Positions 10,384 to 21,365 are shown, numbered from the stretch's first letter. The stretch: DNA of 64,000 nt from Metarhizium brunneum (GCF_013426205.1 NC_089423.1:930001-994000), one strand, 5' to 3'. Made by a program: numbers and translations. Notes: generated by a model not told the origin, from the letters alone.

Positions 10384-11466
10384 ATGCACTTGTACTCGCT
10401 TTTGGTCCTGGCAGCCGCCGAATGGGCAGCCGCCGAGCAGCTTGTCCCCATGCAAGCTGTCGGCAGCGTATCTGCGCGCCAGCTCTTCGCCAAGTCCGAA
10501 CCGGTATTCGACTTCTCAAAGCGAGCCACATGTGACATTGGCCAAGTCGCCTGCCACGACGGCTGTATCCCCATCGGCGGCCGGTGTTGCGCCTCATCAG
10601 GCTGGTGCAAGGTCGGCACCGTCTGCGACGACAAACTCGGCGGCTGCTGTCCGCTGGGCAAGACGTGCACCAGCGGTCCTACTGGCGGTCTGACCTGCGA
10701 CACGGGATACACGCCTTGCAAAGACAAGTGCATGCCCGTCGGAGGAGACTGCTGCAGCAACGGCAACTTTTGCAAGGCCGGCACCAAGTGCGACGGGAAT
10801 GGCGCATGTACCACGGGTGGCGGCGGCGGCGGCGGCAGCAACCAATGCCTCTCGACCGAGGCGTCCTGCAATGACAAGTGTATGCCCAAGGGATCCGTGT
10901 GCTGCGGCAACGGCAGGTACTGCCAGTCGGGATATACCTGCGTCAACGGCGGTCTGAGTTGTTCACCGGGCGGTACTGGCGGCGACGGAGGCGGAGGCGG
11001 AGGCGGCAACCAGTGCCTCGCAACTCAGGAGGCATGCAACAATAAATGCATGCCCAAGGGATCCGTCTGCTGCGGCAACGGTAAATACTGCCGGGCAGGA
11101 TACACGTGCGTCAACGCCGGGCTCAACTGCTCCCCGGGCGGCACTGGAGGCGGCAGCAGCGCTGGTGGTGATGCCGGCACCACCTCTGCTGCCCTGGGCA
11201 CAACCGCTCTGCCTACCTATACGTTGACGTCGGACGACGGATCTGGCGCTTCACCTACCAATGCCCAACCTACCGATACGCAGTCCGGGCCTACTCCTCT
11301 CGGGGGCACGACGGCCGCGGCCAACCCAGTCCCTACCGACTCTGGTGCCGGGACGGCCGCGGGCACCAATGCCCCGACACAGACGAGAGCCCCGGCCGCT
11401 GCTGGAGTCGTTCAGGTGCCTCTGGCCTTGGGGGCTGTGGCGATGGCCCTTCCCTTGGTGTTGTAG
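10384..11466 (+). CDS. GPI-anchored granulin-like Cys-rich cell-surface protein
   Basis: 360 residues, single exon. The ATG at 10384 opens a signal peptide ending near residue 19. The mature protein has four tandem Cys modules (about residues 57–102, 105–141, 155–194 and 218–257) with the repeating plan C-x(5–6)-C-xxx-C-x(5–6)-CC-x(5)-C, reminiscent of granulin-like fungal wall proteins. Modules three and four are near-identical (both contain KCMPKGSVCCGNG) and are joined by poly-Gly linkers. A Ser/Thr/Pro-rich stalk follows, then a C-terminal hydrophobic tail (PLALGAVAMALPLVL), the pattern of a GPI signal. It probably sits at the plasma membrane or cell wall. The binding partner is unknown. 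Confidence 0.85.
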   Translation: MHLYSLLVLAAAEWAAAEQLVPMQAVGSVSARQLFAKSEPVFDFSKRATCDIGQVACHDGCIPIGGRCCASSGWCKVGTVCDDKLGGCCPLGKTCTSGPTGGLTCDTGYTPCKDKCMPVGGDCCSNGNFCKAGTKCDGNGACTTGGGGGGGSNQCLSTEASCNDKCMPKGSVCCGNGRYCQSGYTCVNGGLSCSPGGTGGDGGGGGGGNQCLATQEACNNKCMPKGSVCCGNGKYCRAGYTCVNAGLNCSPGGTGGGSSAGGDAGTTSAALGTTALPTYTLTSDDGSGASPTNAQPTDTQSGPTPLGGTTAAANPVPTDSGAGTAAGTNAPTQTRAPAAAGVVQVPLALGAVAMALPLVL

Positions 11467-12350
11467 GATGCTAGCTGGCAGAGAGCATCTTTGGTCGAAG
11501 GAGGCGACGGAGGTGGTGGTTAGACTGCGGGCGAGTGTGTCTGTGGATATGGCCAGAGCGTGACGGATAATATTGTTCCGTCAATATAATATAATATAAT
11601 ATATGATACCAACTGTTTGCTCCTAGGATGAAGCTACATAGTTGCGCTTGTGCGGGGTGGTTTTGACACTTGAGAGAAGATGGGAGTACAAGCAGCCATC
11701 GTCAGCCTCAGCCCCAAACAAAGATGCCCAAAGACCAGGTCCGTAATCGTCGCAATGGAGAGACTCATCATGTCGATTCACCATGTGGCGTTACGCGCAT
11801 CTCCGACGTGGTGCGCACGCAACGGCACGTTGCTGACGGCAAGGACGCGTGTACTCGGCCTGTCGTCGGTCCGGCTTCAAATGCGACTGGCGCAATTGAC
11901 GATTCGCCGCCGCCGCCGCCCCTCCTGATGCTACCAGACTCTTTGTTTGTCACCCAAGGCATCATCAGCCATCAATGTTGAGCCACATCCAACAAAGAAC
12001 TGAACGCGGCCATTGCCTCTTCAAGCCACAGGACAATGGCTGCGGTTTGTTGATCGCGTAGCCTTTTGCCCCTGCCATGACGGATGATTGTTTGAATTGG
12101 CCCAACGTTGGTTTAATTACCCCACCGCAGACCCTCCAGATGTCGCCGTTTACTGCCACCATTGACCAGGCAGCTTCTCCGCTTAAGTTACATCATTGCT
12201 TCATCCTCAGCCCACGACGACACCACGCCGCCCATCCGTCCATCCACGCCGTACCCTCGCCCTCGCCATCGCCATCCATTGATGTAGGAGAAGAGGTTTT
12301 GCTCGCACATTCATTTGCCGGGCGCCATCACCGCCTCTGCCCTTTGCAAC
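11467..12350. other. Intergenic with short AT and GCC repeats
   Basis: 884 bp between two plus-strand genes. It holds an (AATAT)n run at about 11582–11604 just after the GPI gene, perhaps in its 3' region, and a short GCC/CGC triplet run at about 11905–11921. The stretch before the MINDY gene is rich in CATCC/CCATC and probably contains its promoter and 5' leader. Confidence 0.55.
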
Positions 12351-15077
12351 ATGGTGTCCCAAGAGCTGCCCAAACACGACACGGCAGCTCCCTCTGCCGA
12401 TTCAGCCCAGCCGCTTCATCCACAACAACAATATCCACAGCAACCGTCCCAGACACCATGGCCCGACGATCCCAGCGAAGCCATATGGGAGCATGTCGGC
12501 GTAGAAAGAGGCAGCTCTGGAACGCCAGCTTGCCCTCCCCCCTCGCACCCCGTGGCAAACACACCACCGCCAGGCAACAGCCTGACCAGCCAGGGCGACG
12601 CCGACGAGAATGTCTGGGACGAAGCTAAACGACAACAGCCCAGCCAGGCCGAAACAAACAGTCCAGGGCAGATTCCAGATATACTCAGACCTGGCGGCAA
12701 TAGAGCTGCCACGAACCCATTTCTGAAGAGGAAACCAGTACCTCAGACACCGGAGGCTATGCCGACCGAAGCCTTCTCCAAGCTGAGCGTTGACGACGCC
12801 AGCCAAGATGCCAATCCGTGGCAGCAAGTCGTCGACAGTCAAAGGACTCACATGGGTCATCCTACTCCGCAGCCGCGACCAGTCACAGCTGACGGCATCG
12901 AGAGTGATCCGTGGGCCGCTAATATCGACGAGCCATCCATCTCGCAGCCAAGCATCCCTCCCAAGTCTCCAGCTTTGATATCGCTAAAATCAGACAATGA
13001 TGACCAACCCGCCTGGAAAGACGAGCTTGTCAACAACGGTGACCAAACTGTCATCGAGTCACCACCGACTGCCGTGGCCGACGAACTACTGCATCAGAAT
13101 GTCTGGGACGATCTCGGTGCATTTGACAAGGGAAAGGCCAAGGTGCAACAACTCTCGGCGCCCGGTCACGCCGCCCAGATCGACGACTGGAGCCTCATTG
13201 ACGCCGAATCATGCTCAACCCCGTCGAAACACGCAAAAGAGGATGAGAGTGCAGATGAGAGGCCGCCTTTGCCAGCACGATCCACAGGCCTACAGCAGAA
13301 ATGGGTTCCCTCGCGACCGCCCGTTGATGCCAAAGCCGAGACTTACCAAGTGAAGAATATCCGATGGCACGATGCAAAGTCTCAACAGAATCCTCGAACG
13401 TCGCCCATACTAATCCAGAACGAGAACGGCCCTTGCCCCCTGGTGGCACTGGTCAACGCCTTGACCCTGACAACACCGGCTGACAATCCCGACACCACCT
13501 TTGTGCAGGTCCTCAGGTCGCGGGAGCAAATCAGCCTGAATTTGCTTCTCGACGCAGTCCTGGACGAGCTCATGTCACCACGACGTACAAACTCGGAAGA
13601 TGCCCTGCCGGACGTGTCCGATCTGTATGCTTTCTTGCAAAGCCTGCACACCGGCATGAATGTCAACCCTCGGTTTGTGCCGACCCCAGCAATGGTCGAC
13701 GCCTACAAGCGGACTTCTCTGACACATCTGCACCCCACGGAGCGAGGAAACCTCATCCCGGGGACGTTTGAGAACACAATGGAGATGAGCCTCTATGCGG
13801 CATTCTCTATTCCACTAATACACGGCTGGCTGCCATCACAAACGGACCCTGCGTACAGCGCCCTGGAACGGCAGGCTGGCTCATATGAAGACGTGCAGAA
13901 CTTGTTGTTCCGCGAAGAAGAGCTCGAGGAAAAGCTTGCTTCGCCTACTGGGCTTACGGAGGATGAGCAGCAGCTATACCAAGACATTGTGACTATTAAA
14001 ATGTTTTTAAGCGCATCAGCTACTCAACTGACGGCGTGGGGCATCGAAGTCATAGGAAAGGCGATGCGCCCAGGCACGTTTGCCATTCTTTTTCGAAACG
14101 ATCACTTCAGCACCTTGTATTGTCACCCGCAAACACTGCAGCTGCTCAGTCTTGTGACTGACGCCGGCTACCGAACCCACGATGAAGTTGTCTGGGAAAG
14201 CCTCGTGGATGTCAATGGGGAACGGACCGAGTACTTGTCCGGGGACTATCGTCTCATCGGACTGACGCATGAGGCTGGACCAAGCACCAACCTGAACAGC
14301 TCGACGACTGACCACGGCGGCCAGTGGACAACCGTACAAAACAAGCGTGGCAAGGGAAGACAGCAGGATGAAGAGACGGGGTCGGCAGTCTCGCCGCACG
14401 AGCAAGAAGATCGAGATTTGGCGCTTGCCTTGCAACTCCAAGAGGAAGAGGACCAAAAACATCGCGAGGAACAGGCTCGCCGTCAGCGAGAGAGGGCCCT
14501 GTCTGAGCAATACATTGAACAGCAGGGCCACCGGCCTGCCCCCGTCAACCGAGATCGAAGGCGCACTTCTACTCCCGGACACGGCGGCATCGCCCCGGAA
14601 AGGCGTAGCTCGAATACCTACAGCGTCCCGGTTACAACAAGCACATCGCACCCGCAACAATCTGGCATCTCGCAGCCTCTGCAGCCGCAGCAGCAGCAGG
14701 CACCAGTACAACAACAAGTCGTCAGGCCGCTTGTACCGCCCCGTCGGCCCGGCGTGACTCGTCGAGCAGAATCGAATGGAGACGACGCGCCGCCGTCCTA
14801 TGAGCAGGCAGCGCAAGCTGCGGCTTATATCCCGCCCGTGGGACACCCGAGCCACTCGCAGAGTAGCACGGCATTATCTAGGCAGACGTCGGCGAGCGTC
14901 GAGCCATCTGCTGCTGCCAGTCAGGTCCAGGGCGTTGCCGGTCAGCCGTTGATATCAGTCGACCCGCCTACGAATTTCGTTCCGGGTTCGCACAGCCAGC
15001 GGGCGTCCATGTCATCCAGCTCGAGGCGACAGGCTGTGGGCCACGGCGGGCGAGACAAGGATTGTGTGGTGATGTAG
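12351..15077 (+). CDS. MINDY-family (DUF544) deubiquitinase with CaaX end
   Basis: 908 residues from the first ATG, 12351. The N-terminal 340 residues are low-complexity (Pro/Ser/Gln/Asp) and probably disordered. The catalytic domain starts with the family signature ILIQNENGPCPLVALVNAL, with Cys362 as nucleophile. The catalytic His lies in FRNDHFSTLYC (His585). MINDY enzymes trim K48-linked polyubiquitin. Downstream, DLALALQLQEEE (about residue 687) fits a MIU/UIM ubiquitin-binding helix, followed by an Arg/Glu coiled-coil-like stretch and Gln-rich linkers. A PPSY motif (about residue 810) could bind WW domains of Rsp5-type ligases. The protein ends in CVVM, a CaaX box predicting farnesylation and membrane attachment. 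Single exon, apparently intact. Confidence 0.92.
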   Translation: MVSQELPKHDTAAPSADSAQPLHPQQQYPQQPSQTPWPDDPSEAIWEHVGVERGSSGTPACPPPSHPVANTPPPGNSLTSQGDADENVWDEAKRQQPSQAETNSPGQIPDILRPGGNRAATNPFLKRKPVPQTPEAMPTEAFSKLSVDDASQDANPWQQVVDSQRTHMGHPTPQPRPVTADGIESDPWAANIDEPSISQPSIPPKSPALISLKSDNDDQPAWKDELVNNGDQTVIESPPTAVADELLHQNVWDDLGAFDKGKAKVQQLSAPGHAAQIDDWSLIDAESCSTPSKHAKEDESADERPPLPARSTGLQQKWVPSRPPVDAKAETYQVKNIRWHDAKSQQNPRTSPILIQNENGPCPLVALVNALTLTTPADNPDTTFVQVLRSREQISLNLLLDAVLDELMSPRRTNSEDALPDVSDLYAFLQSLHTGMNVNPRFVPTPAMVDAYKRTSLTHLHPTERGNLIPGTFENTMEMSLYAAFSIPLIHGWLPSQTDPAYSALERQAGSYEDVQNLLFREEELEEKLASPTGLTEDEQQLYQDIVTIKMFLSASATQLTAWGIEVIGKAMRPGTFAILFRNDHFSTLYCHPQTLQLLSLVTDAGYRTHDEVVWESLVDVNGERTEYLSGDYRLIGLTHEAGPSTNLNSSTTDHGGQWTTVQNKRGKGRQQDEETGSAVSPHEQEDRDLALALQLQEEEDQKHREEQARRQRERALSEQYIEQQGHRPAPVNRDRRRTSTPGHGGIAPERRSSNTYSVPVTTSTSHPQQSGISQPLQPQQQQAPVQQQVVRPLVPPRRPGVTRRAESNGDDAPPSYEQAAQAAAYIPPVGHPSHSQSSTALSRQTSASVEPSAAASQVQGVAGQPLISVDPPTNFVPGSHSQRASMSSSSRRQAVGHGGRDKDCVVM

Positions 15078-15506
15078 CGGGTTCCGGTTCGTGGCAGTGG
15101 TGTCGGCATGTTATGAGTGACGAGACGAGGCATTGATGATTGTCGCATGGCGTATGGTGTATATTACATTGGCTGATTGTGTTGGTTGGAATGCTTGGGT
15201 AGTCGTAGTCACCAAGAGGAATCCATCACAATGACTTGTTTTTCTTTTTTCGCAATGGTTCGTATTGAGGGTGAATAATGTCGTTTGCAGTGACGTGCGG
15301 ACATGTGTGGTGATTGCCTTTTAGCATTTTGTTGGGATAACTCTGCTTTATGAAGTGCTGCTCGATGTGGAATGCGCGATTACACGAACTGGGACGCGAG
15401 GAGGTGCTCTTGGCATGCGGATGATGCTGAATAAAGGAAATGGGCGGGAAATAAATGCTGCTTAACAGAAACTCTCACTATCGCACCGAGGGCCAAGACG
15501 AGGGCA

Positions 15507-15550
15507 CGACGTGGGCTCGACGTGGGCTCGACGTGGGCATGACGTGGGCA
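15507..15550. repeat. 11-bp tandem repeat, four copies
   Basis: Four head-to-tail copies of an 11-mer (CGACGTGGGCT, the last two with small changes: …GGGCA and TGACGTGGGCA). Each unit contains ACGTGG, an ACGT core resembling bZIP binding sites. It lies about 530 bp upstream of the reductase start. Confidence 0.9.
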
Positions 15551-15634
15551 TGATGGCTAAAGTGCCGCGCGGGGGTCGCCAGGCCCATCGATCGGATATT
15601 CGCGCCCCGCGATCCGTCTGGTGGGCTCCAAAGA

Positions 15635-15658
15635 TGTTTCACTGTTTCACTGTTTCAC
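15635..15658. repeat. 8-bp tandem repeat, three copies
   Basis: Three perfect copies of TGTTTCAC in a row, about 420 bp upstream of the reductase start. It is a short slippage-type repeat and could also be a cluster of binding sites. Confidence 0.85.
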
Positions 15659-16078
15659 GGCCATGTCGCTACATATACGCGGCCCGTGGGGAGCCATTGG
15701 AGTGGGAGAAGGAGACAATGGGATTGAGCATGTCAATGCCTTGTGCGGGGATCATGACAAGTGGCTGGTGGGACGAGGACGCCACAGGCACCGCGACCCC
15801 ACTTGTCGTCCGTCAACAGGGGTCACCTGCTTTCCATGTGCAAGTCATGGCCACAACTTGCAAGTCGAAACCACCTCGGGCGTGATCGTGACCTTCATCT
15901 GCGGCTGGACCACCAACTGATGCCCTGGGCGCTTTTCTCTCTTCTCAACTGCTGGTACGTGGGCTCGCGGGAAGCCGTCCGCGGTATTTAGAAACGTCGC
16001 GCGCCACCGCCATCGCATCTCGGCCGACGCACCAACCGCCAGGACTCGAGACTCAGGACTCAGGAGTCGAGAGCTGCC

Positions 16079-17122
16079 ATGGCCATTGTCGAGGGCTGGT
16101 ACCCTCCCACGAGGGAGAACTGGCAGACGACGGTGCTCATCTTCCAGATACTCTACCCTGCTGTACGTCGCCCGTCGACATGACCCCCCGTTGGAAGCTG
16201 GATGCTGCATACTTGAGTACTCTGTGAATGACGCCTGTGAGGAAAGCTAACGCGGGCCTGTACTGTAGCTCTCGCTCATGCAGCTCTTCATCTCGTGGTA
16301 CGGCATGGGCAAGACGTCGGTGCGCAGCGCCTTCAACCTCCCCGGCCGCGTGGCCTGGGTGCTCATGGAGATGCCCGGGTTCACGACGGTGCTGTACATG
16401 ATGAAGACGCTGCCGCGGATGCACGGCATCGACGACCTGCCGTGGCAGAACCGCGTGCTGGCCGGCCTATTCGTACGCCCTCCCGTCCCCTCTCTCCCTC
16501 TCTCAACGTTATGGGACTAACTTTCCCTCCTCAGGTCATCCACTACATCTACAGGGCCGTCGTGTTCCCCCTCATCCAGCCGTCCATGTCGCCGATCCAC
16601 GTGCTCGTCGCCCTCATGGCCGCGGGCTTCCAGGTCCTCAACGGCGTCGGCATCGGCGCCTGGCTCGCCGCCTACGGGCCCGTCACCGCCGAGGCCTGGG
16701 CCGCGCGCTCCTCGGTCGCCCAGTTCTGCGTCGGCATCGCCATCTTCTACGTCGGCCTGGCGGCCAACTTCTTCCACGACGAGGAGCTGCGCGAGATTCG
16801 GCGCGCCGAGAAGCGCCGCCGGCAGCGGGTGCTGGACAAGCAGGGGGGCGCGGGGGGCGCCGCCAGCGTCGAGAAGCACTACCAGATCCCGCAGGCTGGG
16901 CTGTTCAAGCACGTCCTTTATGCGCACTACCTGTGCGAGTGGGTGGAGTGGTTTGGGTTCTTGGTGGCCGCTGGCTGGGGGTGCGTGCCTGCCTGGACCT
17001 TCTTGGTCAATGAGGTCTTTGCCATGCTGCCGCGGGCCGTCAAGGGCAAGAAGTGGTACGTCGAGAAGTTTGGGGAGGACAAGATTCGCAAGAGGTGGGC
17101 GGTTTTGCCGGGCGTTGTGTAG
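16079..17122 (+). CDS. Steroid 5-alpha-reductase-like membrane protein (SRD5A/PF02544)
   Basis: join(16079..16162, 16269..16472, 16535..17122), 291 aa; both introns (106 and 62 nt) have GT–AG ends and keep frame. Several hydrophobic segments are visible (TTVLIFQILYPALSLMQLFI, VHVLVALMAAG-like and QFCVGIAIFYVGLAANFF). The C-terminal third carries the family block: Y(Q)IPQAGLF, AHYLCEWVEWFGF, then NEVFAMLPRAVKGKKWYVEKFG and a terminal KRWAVLPGVV, as in 3-oxo-5-alpha-steroid 4-dehydrogenases and related enoyl reductases of the endoplasmic reticulum. A basic, Gly-rich insert (RRAEKRRRQRVLDKQGGAGG) sits between the membrane part and the IP block. The substrate (sterol, polyprenol or fatty acyl) cannot be told. 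The ATG at 16079 gives a short N-terminus typical of the family. Confidence 0.85.
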
Positions 17123-17507
17123 TCGTGGTATCGGGGCGTGGTGTGATGGAGTGAAGGTCTGTGGTCCATCAAACGTCGGTTGTCTAGAAGCGAGCCGGTC
17201 CGGCTGTGCTGCCAAGTCTCGACTCTAGCAATATGTTGTTGCTTACTACGACGTCGGGGGCATATTCTTCCCTTGGCTGGCACCGAATCGACTCGCGGCA
17301 CCTCTCTCAACGCAATGCCAAACGCACGCCACATCCTCTAGTAAGATATATATCCAAACGCTTGGCAAAAGTCAACCAAGGCAGGGAAATCAGCAAACGA
17401 AGATACTCATCATATTCTTGTATTAAAAATGCTCTAATTCTATTCATCTTTGACACACCCCTCTCCGTCCAAACCACGCAGGATAGTACCCGAACCAAAG
17501 CGCCATT
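17123..17507. other. Convergent 3' intergenic region
   Basis: 385 bp between the ends of the reductase and S28 peptidase genes. It becomes AT-rich toward the right. No gene is seen. Confidence 0.6.
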
Positions 17508-19323
17508 CTACAACTTGTTCTTGTAAAACGCATCCACCCACTCCTTCATCTTGGCGACCTCGGCGTCAATCACCTTCCTGGCGCCCGGGTTCGCCTCCGC
17601 ATTCCGCATAAGCATGTCGTTGCAGTGTGCCGCCTTGGGGATCACGTACGACGGGCGCTCGTCGTCGCCGCCAAAGGGCCCGCCGGGGCGAAAGTCGGAC
17701 TCGACCGACGCCGAGCGCCACGGGTCGTACTCGCCGTTGATCCAGATGAGCCGCGTGGTGTTGACGTTGCCCCAGCCGCCCGTGCGCCGGTTGACGTCGT
17801 CGGCGCGCACGCCCTTGACCATGCCGACCTGGTGCCCGTTGACCTCGGGGAAGTAGATGGGGCACTGGGCGCGCCAGTAGTCGATGTTGTACAGCGGCGC
17901 CGGGTATCCGACCGTGGAATCGGGCGAGCCTACCTGCCAGTATTCGAAGCTGCGTGGTTTCGTCAGGAGAGAGAGTACCATGGAGAAGGGGAGGGGGGAG
18001 GGGGGGAGGACGCACGCCTCGTTGCAGAGGAACCACATCCATTGTCGATTGTAGGGGTTCTCGACCGTGGTGTTTGTGAAGACGGGGTACGAGGCGTTGT
18101 GCGTGTTGTAGCACGCCTGGGGGGGATAATCATCCCACACTCCGGAGCAGGCTGGTTTTGTTGGGAGTTAGGACGACGATGCGCGCGCACCTCCGGGCCG
18201 GGGTTCACTTACCTCCGTCACCGGGGAGGACGTATTCGCGCCAGAACCGAGCGAGGCCCTTGAGGCTCTGGCACAGTCCTACGCCCTCGGGGCCGGGAAT
18301 GGTGCCGTTTGTGCCGTTTGCGTTGCCGGTCTGCCCGTGTTAGTCTGACCGCCTGATACTGGCGGAATGCACGCGGCCAACACGCACCTCCATGTAGTCG
18401 CACATCTTAAAGGTGTCGGTGTACCCGCTGTAGAACTGCTGACTCTGCCAGCTGCCCAGGGCGCCGTCGACGGCGCTCACAAAGTCGTCGTCGGCGATGT
18501 TGTCAAAGCCAAACTTGCGCTTAAGCCCGTTCTTGGCCTCGGCGGTCCCGTTGGTCAGCACCCTCTGGAAGTGCGTGTTGATCTTCTTCAAGTCGGCGCT
18601 GCAGTTTCTGGGCAGGGCCTCGTCGATCGGAGCAAAGTACTGCCAGTAGTCGGCGACGGCCTCGACGACGGCGCTCGAGCAGTGGTACGCCCAAAAGGTG
18701 CCCGGGGCGAGGTGGTGCGTCCACGCCGTCAGGGCGCCCGGGTACGAGCAGCCCGAGAGCACCCAGGGGGCCTTGTCGGGCCGCGAAGAGCCGTCCGGGT
18801 CAAAGGGGAGCTCGACCGTCTTCGCAAAGTGGACGAGGTCCTGGATGGACTGGTCGAGCGTGAGGTACTGCAGCGTCTCGGCGGTGAGGTTGGGGTACGG
18901 CGAGCTCTGGCCCCAGTAGCGGTGCTCGAGGATCAGGGCCGCGCCGCCGTTGGTCTGGGCGAAGACGCCGGGCAGCGTCAGGTTGGTCGTGTACCCGACG
19001 AACCGGTCCGAGGCGTACTCGCCGGGGGCGTTGAGGACGATGGGCGCGCCGGGCCCGCGGTAGAACTCGGCGTTGTACCAGTACCGCTGGGTAAAGGTGC
19101 CCAGGGACGGGTTCGAGTGGTCAATGAGCTGCTGGAACGTGGCGGCCTTGATGTTTGGGTTGGTCGCGTTGGTCGCGCGCCGAGCGAGCCCGTTGTGCCC
19201 GGCGTGGTAGGCGTCCTCTGGAATGGGCGGGATGTAGCCAAGTTCCTGGCTGGCACGGAGGGCGTTTACACATGCCGGCGCCGCGAGGGCCGCAAGGGCG
19301 GCGGCGACGAGGGAGATTGGCAT
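17508..19323 (-). CDS. Secreted serine peptidase, family S28
   Basis: complement(join(17508..17949, 18016..18151, 18213..18330, 18388..19323)), 543 aa. The three introns of 57–66 nt are in frame. A signal peptide occupies about residues 1–21 from ATG 19323. Family S28 (lysosomal Pro-X carboxypeptidase/DPP-II like) is shown by the EHRYWGQSSP block, the nucleophile motif SGCSYPGAL (Ser193; usual GGSYGG), NGEYDPWRS (Asp472) and AAHCNDM (His505). Many NxT/NxS sites suggest N-glycosylation. Secreted fungal S28 enzymes cut after proline, often at acidic pH. Cys and Pro replace Gly around the nucleophile (GCSYPG). I expect this is still active because such changes are seen in fungal members, but that is inference. 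A TATA box lies 114 bp upstream of the ATG. Confidence 0.92.
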
Positions 19324-21365
19324 CGCGCAGGCTAAGACGGTCCTGTCTCGGATGCGAGCTCTGGCCTTGTCGTTTTTTGCTTGCCTACGAGCGAGCTGCA
19401 GACTGCTGCAGAGCACTGGCGAGCTGGACACATGGTTTTATATAGTTTCTCAGGGAGTCAAAGTCCCCTCTTGGCATGCGACTTAGACGCCGTGCTCAGT
19501 AATAGCAAAAACGACTCGCCACGGGCGCGTGATATGTGATCGTGGGCCCGGCGGGAACGCCCAAGGCACCTTCTGAATACAGAGAGCGATGGCCCGGGCT
19601 GCGGCAGTATGCATCCTTGGGATCCTTTGTGGCGTCGAATGAATCCGGGACTCTTTTTCTCGTCCTTTCGTATGCTCTCGGGGTTGTTTGAGTCGTTGGG
19701 CCTGGTTGGGGTTGAGTAGACGGCGGTTTGCATGTCGACCCCCTGCAAGGCCCAGACAGCGCAACGTGTAAAGCACGGGCTGGTGCCCAATGGATCTTGG
19801 AGATTGGCCATGGTCAAGGAACTGGTTCCTCCCCGTTCCCTTGGGCAGGAAAAAGGCCCAGCCTGAACAGGATGGTAACATGGATGAACGGACGAACGGG
19901 TGTTCACCTTCCCAAAGAGGAAGCGTGCGGGAAGTGGAGCCGATCTGTGCGGCTGAGCGGCGGTGTGCCGCCGGGCTTGACAGGGTCCGAGGTACGTATC
20001 TGTCTCGAACGCGAGCGACAAGGGCCTCGCAGCCTCCCGTGCTGTCCGATTCTGGACCGGCGGCAGGCGGCAGGTTGTAGGGCGTTGAGGAATGCATCGC
20101 TGTGTGCTACCAAGCCCCAGGTGAAACATGAACATTGTGCAGTGCAATGCCGCCGGCGCGGGCTGCAGATGGGCACGACCGACTGCCCGGTCCTTGTCCA
20201 CAGTTCCGTCTACGCGTCCCGTCTCAATCCACGGCGTCTGTGCTCCGTGCCGTAGCAATCCGCAGCAATTGACACATTGCCCTCCGGCTTCGCTCTGTCT
20301 GCGTCCCCACGGTGTAGAATTGCGTCAACGAACAAAGGGCGCATTCCCCAGATGGGCCCCATCGTCGTAGTACAGGTGGCTTGTTGGAAGCTTGGCGATC
20401 GGGCACGGCGTGGAAGTGGCAAGCCACATGCGGGAGGCTCCGGGCTTGGCCTAACTTCTACGGTACATAAATACCTCCCTGGCCAAAACGGTTAATACGA
20501 GTGGCGGTTCCCCCATTCGTCCTCAAAGCGTGGCCCGCCGTCTGCCCGAAATGGTAGGTGTAAGTCGTAACAGACAAGCCAGTATTTGGTAAAAGCCATG
20601 TATCCCGGGCGCTAACCTGCCTCCCTTGTGACATGTCGGATGGCAAAGAGGGCGCGGGGAGTCGTGCATTGGTTCACAAGGCTGTCTGTGGACGGGGAAA
20701 CCGACGGCCTTATGCAGGACGCCGCTCGCCCAGCTCTCTCGACTTTGCATCGTTGTAGCGTCAATCAAGGGCGCATGTTGGCATTGCTCTTCAAGGGAAC
20801 CACGCTTGTACTGCGAGGCCAAAGGGCGTCGCCCTCTTGCAGTGACAAGTGAGGCATGAGCATGAACATGAGCAGGTACGTCACTCAATGTAACTTCTCT
20901 GGGTTTACATTCAATAGAAACTCGCAGCTGAGGAGCAATAAAAGTCCCATGGCCCACTTTGTTTATTCTAGACGGCTTCGTCGTCCCGCAGCCTCCATGG
21001 GAAGCCTCGACGGACGGGCGTGTCGACGGACAGCCTCTGCTATGTATGGTGTTCTCCTCCTCCTTCCAGCAGACATAAACGGAACAGATTGCCCATTATG
21101 TTGACAACCACAAAACGTAGCATGAGCCCAGCACTACGTGTCCGAGCAGTCTACTCGACGACCAACACACAGAGAGCATTACCTGCTGTTCGTTTCTTGC
21201 GTCGACACCGGACCCTTGAACGTGCCATTTGCAGCGGGAGATGCACCCTTCCTGTCCAATACCAATACTTGTATATTCTCTATCTGTCTCTAAACACAAA
21301 ACACACTTGAACTCTATATCCTTATATTTCCGCGCTTCTTGCGCTCCTTGCGCCCCTGGCTCGTC
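19324..21365. other. Gene-poor spacer
   Basis: 2.0 kb. Long overlapping open frames on both strands (for example 19458–20258 minus and 19728–20255 plus) have unlikely residue composition, no domain, and mostly lack ATG starts. I call no gene here. Confidence 0.55.
19437..19444 (-). promoter_or_regulatory. TATA box of the S28 peptidase gene
   Basis: TATATAAA on the minus strand, 114 bp upstream of the S28 peptidase ATG. It fits a TATA-type promoter with a leader of about 80 nt. Confidence 0.6.

Larger units (their letters stand above)
15078..16078. other. Intergenic, promoter of the reductase gene
   Basis: 1.0 kb between two plus-strand genes. Apart from the two short tandem repeats listed separately, no gene or RNA is seen. 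Several overlapping open frames here have unlikely compositions. Confidence 0.55.

Noticed and set aside
18367..19335. 322-codon plus-strand frame over the S28 peptidase
   Set aside because: It is the antisense shadow of a gene with clear catalytic motifs, with Val/Gly/Arg/Leu-biased composition and no domain.
19458..20258. 266-codon minus frame and an overlapping 175-codon plus frame
   Set aside because: Both strands are open at once, compositions are unlikely and no motif is visible.
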